Source: JBGPYM01 sp041493205 (GTDB lineage Bacteria; Bacteroidota; Ignavibacteria; UBA10030; UBA6906). Taken from it: a stretch of 7,700 nucleotides of DNA. The notes below the pieces were generated by a model. It was not told the origin of the DNA. It searched no databases and saw nothing but the letters and a program-made list of their open reading frames with translations. The stretch covers positions 1 to 7,700 of the forward strand of contig JBGPYM010000147.1 of NCBI GenBank assembly GCA_041493205.1, read 5' to 3'. Made by a program: the position numbers and the translations under genes. The number at the start of each line of letters is the position of its first letter. The stretch's first letter is position 1. Of this stretch, positions 1 to 5,552 are shown piece by piece.

Positions 1-540
1 ACCTACGACCAGATCCGGCGGTATGACGCGGGCGGATGGTATGCACGCAGATTCCGCGGCGAGGGGATCCCCTCCCTCCGTGAAGTTCTCGAGGCGTTTC
101 CTGCATCGGTCGGCATGAACATTGAAGTGAAGACCGACGGGGATACACGGCGCAGGACCGGGTGTGCCGACGCTCTTCTTCGCGCCATGGAAGAATCCGG
201 GAGCAGCGCAACCTTCATCGTGTCGTCGTTTGATCACGCATTTCTTCGCCGTCTCCACAGACGCTCGCCGATGATCAGGATTGGCGCGCTCTACCTCCCT
301 GTCCGCGATACGCTTCGTTCCCCGGCCGCCGTTGCCCGGCGGGTCGGGGCTTCCGTCTTCATCTGCAGCCGCTCGCAGCTCCGGCGCCGCCATATACGCG
401 ACGCGCACGCACACCACATCGCCGTTGCCGCCTACGGCGTCAACACTCCCGCCGATCTCGCCGCCGTGCAGCGCGCAGGGGTGGACGCGGTTATTACCGA
501 TCATCCCGAGCGCATAGTGCGCGCCCTCCGCAATGCGTAA
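1..540 (+). CDS. Glycerophosphodiester phosphodiesterase family protein, C-terminal part (5' truncated by window edge)
   Basis: The reading frame is open from base 1 to a TAA stop and gives 179 residues, so the start lies outside the window. Seen: an IPSLREVLE segment at visible residues 23-31, then MNIEVK at 39-44, which matches the metal-binding Glu and following Lys of the GDPD TIM barrel. An SFDH segment follows mid-way. Near the C terminus VNTPADLAAV and then GVDAVITDHPERI match the last strand and helix of the family. Known: these enzymes hydrolyse glycerophosphodiesters to sn-glycerol 3-phosphate and an alcohol, using a His pair and acidic metal ligands. The N-terminal HRG and ENT motifs are missing here only because of the window edge. 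Substrate and cell location cannot be judged without the N terminus. The next gene starts inside its last codons, so the two are probably co-transcribed. Confidence 0.9.
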   Translation, partial: TYDQIRRYDAGGWYARRFRGEGIPSLREVLEAFPASVGMNIEVKTDGDTRRRTGCADALLRAMEESGSSATFIVSSFDHAFLRRLHRRSPMIRIGALYLPVRDTLRSPAAVARRVGASVFICSRSQLRRRHIRDAHAHHIAVAAYGVNTPADLAAVQRAGVDAVITDHPERIVRALRNA

Positions 541-3163
541 CCTCCTCCACTCCCTTCGCCCGGCGCCTTCCGCTGTGTGCGGTGTCACTGCCGCGCTGCT
601 CATCGTGCTGGCAGGGTGCGGCAATGAACCGACACCCGAGCAGCGCCGCGCGGATGCGGCACTCGCGGAGGCAAAGGTGTCGCAGGCGCGCGGCGGCTCC
701 GCGGCAGCACGGCGCCAGTTCGGAACCGCGCTGGCGCTGGATGAGGCGCTCGGGCGCAGGCAGAATATTGCCGAGGCGGCTGCTGCGCTGGGTACGCTCT
801 CCGCCGCCGCCGGCGCATTCGACAGTGCCTTCACGTGGTTCGATCGCGCTTTGAAGGAATACAGGGAAGTTGCCGACCGGCCGGGCGCGCGCGCGATGAT
901 GCTCGCCATTGCACGCCTGCACCGGCTGATGGGGGAGGAACGGATCGCCTTCGCGATGTACACGGAAGGCCTGCGGCTCGCACGCGTGTTTCACGATGAA
1001 GACGGCGTGCGCGACATCGAGTGGGCGCTCCTTCCCTGCGCACGCGCGCTGGACGAGTCGGAGGAGGAGGCCCGGATGCTGGCGGATCTGCTGCAGGACT
1101 ACACGGCGTCCGGCGACGTTGCGCACCAGGCGGCGGTCCTGCTGGAGTCGGCGAACGGCAAGTTTAACATCCGTTCGTTCGACCGCGCCGCGGAGGATTT
1201 CCTGCGGTCCCTCATGCTTGCAGACCAGGCGCGCGATTCCGTGCTGGCAGTGCGTGCGACGCTCCGGCTTGCGATGACCTTTGAAGCGGGCGGGCGGCTC
1301 CGGGATGCGCTCACAAATTACGGCGACTGCCTGAAACGGGCAGACAGGACCAGCGGGGCGTCCGATCTGAGACTGGAAGCACTCATCCGGGTGGGAAATC
1401 TCTATCTGCGGAACCGGAACTTCCGCGAGGGGGCGCGGTTTTTCAAAGCCGCGGCGTCGGCGGCCCGCGTGATGGGCAACAGCATTGCGGCGGGGTACAT
1501 GTTGCTGCAGCTCGGTCACTGCGACGTGGAAACCTCCCGCGACGCGGCGGCCAGGAACTACCGGGCGGGGCTTGATGCGTTCAAGACGCTCGGGTACCCG
1601 TCGGGGCTTGCCTACGCAACGCTCTGCCTGGGGCAGCTCTTCCAGAGGAACAACCAGCCGACCGATGCGCTCCAGTATTTCAAAGCGTCCATCGAATACG
1701 GAGAATCGGTCACCGCGCCGCGCGACGCTGATGACCTGTACCTCTCATGCGAACAGGCGTACCTCGGGACGCGGCGGACACCGTCGTACGATGATGCGAT
1801 CGACATCCTCCTGCAGCTCGGCCGGTACGACGAGGCATTCTGGTATGCCGACCGGCGCAACGGGAAAGAGTTGTTCGGGGCGCTCGGTGCCATGAGCCCC
1901 GACGCCGCGAACGACACCATTCGCGCCGCGCTGGACGCCTGTGCCGCTGCGCGCGCGCGCCACATCGGCGGCCAGCGGCAATTTGTCGAACTGGCCGCAC
2001 TCGGCGGTCCCCGCCGGGACCTCCTTGCCGACGTCCGTACCGCACGCGACCGCGCACTGGCTGACGTTGCGGAGGCCGCAGCACGCGCCTCGCGGTTCCG
2101 CAGGAGCTTGGAGCCGTTCGTGCGCATTGCCAATGTCAGCATTGCGGAGGTGCAGAGGTCGCTCCCGCCGGGCACGGCACTGGTCCAGCACATTCTCGCG
2201 CGCAGGGCGCTCTACGCATTTGTCGTCACCGGGAACGGGAGTACCGTGCAGGTTGCGGCCTTTGAAAAAGACCGCGTGTTCGATCTCGCCCGGGAATTCG
2301 ATGACCTGCTCAGGATGCGCGAACAGTATGCGGACTCTTCGCGCACGCAGCAGAACGCGATCGATCAGCGCCTGCGGGAAGTCAACGGGTCCCTCTACGA
2401 GGCATTCATCCGGCCCATCGAAGGCGCCATCGCAGGCGCGGCAAACCTCGTTGTTGTGCTTCCCCGTGAACTCCCCTGGCTTCCGCTCCATGCGCTGAAC
2501 CGCGGCCTGCTCCGTGGCGGCGGGACGATGGCCGAACAGCACACGATCAGTTACCTCCCCTCTGCAGGGACACTGCTTCTTCCCCGCCTGCCCGGACGTC
2601 CGGTCAAGGAAGTCGTGGCCCTCGGGTGTCCAGGGGGGACCGCGTGGGATGTGGAATACGAACTGCGGGATATCCGCGCATTCTACAAAGACGTGCGCCT
2701 CTATTTCGATCAGCAAGCGTCTCTGGCGACCCTCCAGCGCGAACACGGGGACCTGCTCCATATCGCGGCGCGGTTCCTCTTCAACGAGGAGCGCCCCGGC
2801 AACTCGTGCTTCATTCTCTCGGATGACAAATCAAGCGACATCATGAAGCGGATCCCGTCGGGGGAGCTCCTCTCCCTGCATCCGTTCAGCAGTGTGGTGG
2901 TTTCGGATCTCGACCCCGGGCGCTCCGGTATCAGGCCTCCGGAGGCATATCTCTTCTTTGCAGCCGGGGCACAACAGCTGGTCTTCACGTCGCACGCGCC
3001 GTCACGCAAGGCGAAGAAAATTTTCGGGGAGTTGTTCTACACCGCCCTGCTCACCGGCATGCACACGCGCGTCGCGTTCCACAAGGCGCAACTCGACATG
3101 CTCAAAATGCCGGAGTACGCGCCCCCGCACGTCTGGGCGCCGTTCTTTCTGTGGGGACGATGA
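533..3163 (+). CDS. Exported lipoprotein with TPR repeats and a C-terminal, apparently catalytically inactive CHAT domain
   Basis: The product has 876 residues. It opens with a basic n-region, a hydrophobic stretch (about 17-27) and a lipobox LAGC with Cys29, so it is probably a lipoprotein; Gly at +2 would not retain it at the inner membrane under E. coli Lol rules. Residues about 40-430 are helical with TPR character, for example LGQLFQRNNQPTDALQYFKA. From about 527 a CHAT domain follows: LVVVLPRELPWLPLHAL (639-655), YLPS (674-677), LLHIAARF (741-748), VVVSDLDPG (788-796), and a C-terminal W868 and WG ending typical of the fold. In active CHAT proteins the last two central motifs read roughly LHxAtHG and VxLSACxTG; here Arg747 replaces the His and Leu793 the Cys. 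CHAT proteases are normally cytosolic caspase/separase relatives, so an exported, inactive-looking copy suggests binding or scaffolding (inference). The ATG overlaps the upstream gene by 8 nt, with no clear ribosome binding site. Function unknown. Confidence 0.9.
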   Translation: MRNLLHSLRPAPSAVCGVTAALLIVLAGCGNEPTPEQRRADAALAEAKVSQARGGSAAARRQFGTALALDEALGRRQNIAEAAAALGTLSAAAGAFDSAFTWFDRALKEYREVADRPGARAMMLAIARLHRLMGEERIAFAMYTEGLRLARVFHDEDGVRDIEWALLPCARALDESEEEARMLADLLQDYTASGDVAHQAAVLLESANGKFNIRSFDRAAEDFLRSLMLADQARDSVLAVRATLRLAMTFEAGGRLRDALTNYGDCLKRADRTSGASDLRLEALIRVGNLYLRNRNFREGARFFKAAASAARVMGNSIAAGYMLLQLGHCDVETSRDAAARNYRAGLDAFKTLGYPSGLAYATLCLGQLFQRNNQPTDALQYFKASIEYGESVTAPRDADDLYLSCEQAYLGTRRTPSYDDAIDILLQLGRYDEAFWYADRRNGKELFGALGAMSPDAANDTIRAALDACAAARARHIGGQRQFVELAALGGPRRDLLADVRTARDRALADVAEAAARASRFRRSLEPFVRIANVSIAEVQRSLPPGTALVQHILARRALYAFVVTGNGSTVQVAAFEKDRVFDLAREFDDLLRMREQYADSSRTQQNAIDQRLREVNGSLYEAFIRPIEGAIAGAANLVVVLPRELPWLPLHALNRGLLRGGGTMAEQHTISYLPSAGTLLLPRLPGRPVKEVVALGCPGGTAWDVEYELRDIRAFYKDVRLYFDQQASLATLQREHGDLLHIAARFLFNEERPGNSCFILSDDKSSDIMKRIPSGELLSLHPFSSVVVSDLDPGRSGIRPPEAYLFFAAGAQQLVFTSHAPSRKAKKIFGELFYTALLTGMHTRVAFHKAQLDMLKMPEYAPPHVWAPFFLWGR

Positions 3164-3179
3164 AGGAAAGGAAGGGGGG
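3164..3179. other. All-purine gap between two convergent genes
   Basis: The 16 bases between the two facing stop codons are only A and G on the plus strand and end in six G; the purine run starts at 3162 inside the stop codon. No inverted repeat or T-run is seen, so this is not a normal intrinsic terminator. What ends transcription here is unclear. Confidence 0.6.
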
Positions 3180-4070
3180 TTACCGTCTGCGGATTTTGAC
3201 GCTCCCGAGACCGGAATCGATGCGGATGTTCATCTTTCCCGGAGCGGAATAGTAGTTGCCGCTTACAAACTGGTTGTCGCCGCTGGATCCGAAATCGGCC
3301 GCGCAATCCACCCGCGAGACCCAGCTCTTCTCGTACATCACGCGCGCTCCCGTGGCCGACGGGACGTAGATCGTCATCACGCCAAGCCCCACCTCGATAT
3401 CAACATCCACTTCCGTAGTCAGATCCCCGCCGAAGTCGAGCGTGTACGCTCCGACGCCGCCCTGGAACCGGAATCGCTTGAAGTTCGCGTTGCACAGATT
3501 GCGACCATCGAATTTGCTGACACCCGATTCGATGCTGATGTTGTCGATGCTGCTCTTGTTCGGCTCGTCAAACGACAGCGTGACATCGCTGGCGCCGGTC
3601 GAGAGGTTGAAATCCTTTACCTGGAGCCCGGTGAGGTCGAAGTCCCCCTTGCCCACACCCAGCTGGATGTCGAACGATATCGGAACGGCATCGCTGAATT
3701 TCAGATACCACTTCCCCCCGTTCCAGTCGGCGATGCGGAACGAACCCTTCTTCCCCTCCCCGTCCCTTGTTCCTTCACCGAGGGCCAGGTCCATGTAGCC
3801 CACGCGGTTGCGGATCGAGTAGTCCACGTTGATTTTCGGGTCTTTCTTCGTCTTGGGTGAACCGTCGAGCAGGAGTATCTTTTCGGGTTCACCGCGGGAA
3901 AAAAGCACACTGCCGAACGAGGAGGTCAACACGACCTTCAATTCCTTCTCGGTTGTGCGGCCGATTTCCCGGATCGAGGAGTCGTCCTGGGGGGAGGGGG
4001 CGGCGCAGGCCGGCTGCGTGGCAGCCAGGCCCAGGAGCAGACAGCGTATCAACACGTGCAAGCGTCGCAT
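3180..4070 (-). CDS. Secreted beta-rich protein resembling LiaF/toast-rack families
   Basis: The product has 296 residues. An N-terminal signal peptide (MRRLH basic start, hydrophobic 8-17) probably ends near PACAA at 20-24. Cys22 is a poor lipobox fit, so signal peptidase I cleavage is favoured. There is no later membrane segment. Residues about 42-128 form a mixed beta region. From about 137 to the end, short strands alternate with Gly-rich turns: LGVGKGDFDLTGL, STGASDVTLSF, ESGVSKFDG, QGGVGAYTLDF, EVGLGVMTIYVP and SGLGSVKIRR. This repeating G-x-G/strand pattern is what toast-rack and LiaF-like C-terminal domains show as stacked beta sheets. Family assignment is by pattern only. It lies 64 nt downstream of an ECF sigma gene on the same strand and is probably its operon partner or target. 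AGAGGGG lies 10 nt before the ATG. Likely periplasmic or surface; function unknown, possibly envelope stress sensing or scaffolding (inference). Confidence 0.75.
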   Translation of the reverse strand: MRRLHVLIRCLLLGLAATQPACAAPSPQDDSSIREIGRTTEKELKVVLTSSFGSVLFSRGEPEKILLLDGSPKTKKDPKINVDYSIRNRVGYMDLALGEGTRDGEGKKGSFRIADWNGGKWYLKFSDAVPISFDIQLGVGKGDFDLTGLQVKDFNLSTGASDVTLSFDEPNKSSIDNISIESGVSKFDGRNLCNANFKRFRFQGGVGAYTLDFGGDLTTEVDVDIEVGLGVMTIYVPSATGARVMYEKSWVSRVDCAADFGSSGDNQFVSGNYYSAPGKMNIRIDSGLGSVKIRRR

Positions 4071-4080
4071 ACCGTTAATT

Positions 4081-4087
4081 CCCCTCT
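4081..4087 (-). promoter_or_regulatory. Ribosome binding site of the toast-rack-like gene
   Basis: Read on the minus strand this is AGAGGGG, 10 nt before the ATG at 4070. It is one of the few recognisable Shine-Dalgarno sequences in the window and supports the chosen start, which also gives a well-formed signal peptide. Confidence 0.55.
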
Positions 4088-4134
4088 ATAGATACAGTGT
4101 ACGTATTGCACAGGAGAGAGTTGCGGCAGCCGGC

Positions 4135-4776
4135 TCAATAATGCCTGATTTTAGTCCGTAATTGCTTGTAGAGGAGCTCCCTGGCCCGGAAAATATGGGC
4201 TTTGACGGTGCCTATGGGGAGTTTCAGCATTCTGGCGATCTCTCCGTAGCTTCGCTCCTCGACATGACGAAGCCGGATCACGATCCGGTACTTTTCAGGG
4301 AGTTGCTCGATGGCGGCATTGAGCATGGTTGACCGCTGGTCAGTGATCAGTTCCCGGTCCGGCTCGTAGGAGTCGTCCGGAAGCTCAAAGGTAAAATCGC
4401 TGTCCTTCGACTCGATCGGTTTGTCGATCGAAAACATCTGGAGCTTCTTCTTCCGGATGTAATCGATGCTGTTGTTGGTGGCGATCTTGTAGAGCCATGT
4501 GGAGAAGGCGTATTCTTCGTTGAAGCTGCGGAGGGAAGCGAATGCTTTGATGAATGCTTCCTGCGTGAGATCCTCCACCTGCTCCCGGTCGCGCACCATG
4601 CGATAGATGAAGTTCACAATGGCGTCGTGATACTTGTCCATCAACTTCTGGTACGCCCGGTTGTCGCCTGCGAGAGCTTCGGCGATGATCTCTGAATCTT
4701 CGACGCGGGATTCGGTCTTGCGCTTTTCGATGCGGGAAGGGGAGGCAGCCGTATGTGGCCGGGGTCGTTTGGGCAT
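4135..4776 (-). CDS. ECF-family (sigma-70 group 4) RNA polymerase sigma factor
   Basis: The product has 213 residues. Region 2 spans about 37-112 and includes the conserved DLTQEAFIKAF (69-79) and FSTWLYKIATNNSIDYIRKK, which bind the polymerase and the -10 element. A variable acidic linker (about 115-148) leads to region 4 at about 150-207, with LPEKYRIVIRLRHVE and the helix-turn-helix SYGEIARMLKLPIGTVKAHIFRARELL that reads the -35 element. No region 1.1 or 3 is present, as expected for ECF factors. A basic, Pro-rich tail of about 25 residues precedes region 2. The start is nevertheless secure: no other in-frame ATG, GTG or TTG lies between an upstream in-frame TAG and this ATG, and none lies between it and region 2. 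The ribosome binding site is weak (GAGAGG, 15 nt upstream). It resembles the RpoE/SigW type, but the exact ECF subgroup cannot be named. No anti-sigma gene is adjacent; the downstream gene encodes a secreted toast-rack-like protein. Confidence 0.95.
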   Translation of the reverse strand: MPKRPRPHTAASPSRIEKRKTESRVEDSEIIAEALAGDNRAYQKLMDKYHDAIVNFIYRMVRDREQVEDLTQEAFIKAFASLRSFNEEYAFSTWLYKIATNNSIDYIRKKKLQMFSIDKPIESKDSDFTFELPDDSYEPDRELITDQRSTMLNAAIEQLPEKYRIVIRLRHVEERSYGEIARMLKLPIGTVKAHIFRARELLYKQLRTKIRHY

Positions 4777-4827
4777 GGAGCGGGGTGTGCGCCTCTCGCT
4801 GAAGTCACGTTCGCACGCGAATAGTCG

Positions 4828-4856
4828 AATCTACCTAAATCGGCCCTCAGGTGCAA
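4828..4856 (-). promoter_or_regulatory. Candidate promoter for the ECF sigma / toast-rack-like operon
   Basis: Read on the minus strand: TTGCAC (4856-4851), a 17-nt spacer, then TAGATT (4833-4828). As a Bacteroidota-type promoter it reads TTG, N20, TAGATTCG, matching TAnnTTTG at 7 of 8 positions. Transcription would begin near 4820, giving a leader of about 45 nt before the sigma start codon. It is not a GAAC-type ECF promoter, so autoregulation by the sigma factor is not supported here. Prediction from sequence only. Confidence 0.4.
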
Positions 4857-4878
4857 GAGAACGCCGTTGTCCCTTCGT

Positions 4879-4907
4879 TTGCAGAACGGCGGAGAAATTG
4901 CTATGTT
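4879..4907 (+). promoter_or_regulatory. Candidate promoter for the tmk-ctpA-TSUP operon
   Basis: TTGCAG (4879-4884), a 17-nt spacer, then TATGTT (4902-4907) preceded by TGC, an extended -10 arrangement. In Bacteroidota terms it is TTTG (4878-4881), N20, TATGTTAG, matching TAnnTTTG at 7 of 8 positions. The predicted transcription start falls near 4914, on or next to the tmk start codon. The spacing equals that of the divergent promoter on the other strand. Prediction from sequence only. Confidence 0.4.
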
Positions 4908-4913
4908 AGTTTC

Positions 4914-5552
4914 ATGTTCCTGACGTTTGAAGGTCTTGATGCGAGCGGCAAGACAACGCAGGCGCGACGCGCGGTCGAATGGCTGCGCGCGCGGCATCGC
5001 ACGCCCGTGCACTTTATCCGCGAACCCGGCGGCACGGCGATCTCGGAGCGATTGCGGGAGATCCTCCTCGACGGAAAAAACCTCGAGCTGACGGAACTGA
5101 CCGAACTTCTTCTCTTTTCGGCAAGCCGGGCGCAGCTTGTGCAGCAGGTGATTGCGCCGGCTCTGCGCCGCGGCGAAATTGTCGTCTGCGACCGCTACTA
5201 TGATTCCACGACTGCGTACCAGGGATACGGCAGAGGACTGGACTTGCAGGCGGTTCTGCAGCTGAATACGGTCGCAACAAGCGGGACCGATCCGGACCTG
5301 ACGATTCTGGTCGATATCAGCGTGGAGGAAATCGAACGCAGGAGAATGAAGGAAGGGGGACGGCCCGACCGGATGGAGAGTGCGGGCAGGCAATTTTACG
5401 AGCGTGTGCGCCAGGGATATCTGGCCATTGCACGCGACCATCCGGAGCGGTGCGTGGTCATTGACGGAATGCGGAGTGTCGATCTGGTTGCGCAGGAAAT
5501 CGAACGCGTGGTGGCAGAACGGAACGAACGATTACTCAGGGAGGCGACGTGA
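4914..5552 (+). CDS. tmk: Thymidylate kinase (dTMP kinase)
   Basis: The product has 212 residues, the usual length. It phosphorylates dTMP to dTDP with ATP in the cytoplasm, an essential step of dTTP synthesis. Seen: the P-loop FEGLDASGKTTQ (5-16), the dTMP-binding REPGGT (36-41), the DRYYDST motif (93-99) followed by AYQGYGRGLD, and a lid segment RRRMKEGGRPDRME (142-155). The P-loop has Ala-Ser where type I enzymes carry an Arg, and the lid is Arg-rich, which fits a bacterial type II enzyme (known distinction). The frame is open further upstream to a GTG at 4851, but family alignment starts at MFLTFEG, so the ATG at 4914 is chosen. No good ribosome binding site lies at normal distance; GGAG is about 19 nt away. 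Its stop overlaps the ctpA start (GTGA), indicating coupled translation. Confidence 0.97.
   Translation: MFLTFEGLDASGKTTQARRAVEWLRARHRTPVHFIREPGGTAISERLREILLDGKNLELTELTELLLFSASRAQLVQQVIAPALRRGEIVVCDRYYDSTTAYQGYGRGLDLQAVLQLNTVATSGTDPDLTILVDISVEEIERRRMKEGGRPDRMESAGRQFYERVRQGYLAIARDHPERCVVIDGMRSVDLVAQEIERVVAERNERLLREAT
5538..5544 (+). promoter_or_regulatory. Ribosome binding site of ctpA, deciding a GTG start
   Basis: AGGGAGG lies within the last codons of tmk, 4 nt before the GTG at 5549. The strong match supports GTG as the real start; it places a basic segment just before the single membrane helix. Confidence 0.6.

Noticed and set aside
494..1519. A 341-codon open frame on the minus strand across the start of the CHAT gene
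   Set aside because: It is antisense to a gene with a clear lipobox and TPR pattern; its product is low-complexity Arg/Pro/His-rich with no recognisable domain. High GC leaves antisense frames open.
1745..2761. A 338-codon open frame on the minus strand within the CHAT gene
   Set aside because: Antisense shadow of the TPR/CHAT coding frame, without signal, domain or ribosome binding site.
533..3163. Possible Craspase-like (Csx29) or gasdermin-linked CHAT immune protease
   Set aside because: No CRISPR array, gRAMP/Cas7-11 or gasdermin-like gene is in the window, the protein has a lipoprotein signal, and the catalytic dyad appears lost.
2892..3860. A 322-codon plus-strand frame spanning the end of the CHAT gene and the antisense of the toast-rack-like gene
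   Set aside because: It crosses two genes supported by domain pattern and signal peptide; the predicted protein has no coherent composition.
4092..4106. Imperfect inverted repeat ATAC-N7-GTAT between the sigma and toast-rack-like genes
   Set aside because: Arms of only four bases are expected by chance; no matching second copy was seen near the other promoters.
4851..4913. A longer tmk start at GTG 4851 adding 21 residues
   Set aside because: The added residues do not belong to the family, the region overlaps both candidate promoters, and thymidylate kinases begin a few residues before the P-loop strand.
4903..4923. A six-codon mini-ORF overlapping the tmk start, with GGAG 8 nt upstream
   Set aside because: It would need transcription from further upstream, and the ATG forms part of the likely -10 element; too short to support as a leader peptide.
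4641..5441. A 266-codon minus-strand frame running across the intergenic region and antisense to tmk
   Set aside because: tmk is certain from its motifs, and this frame also covers the sigma start in another frame; no family resemblance.
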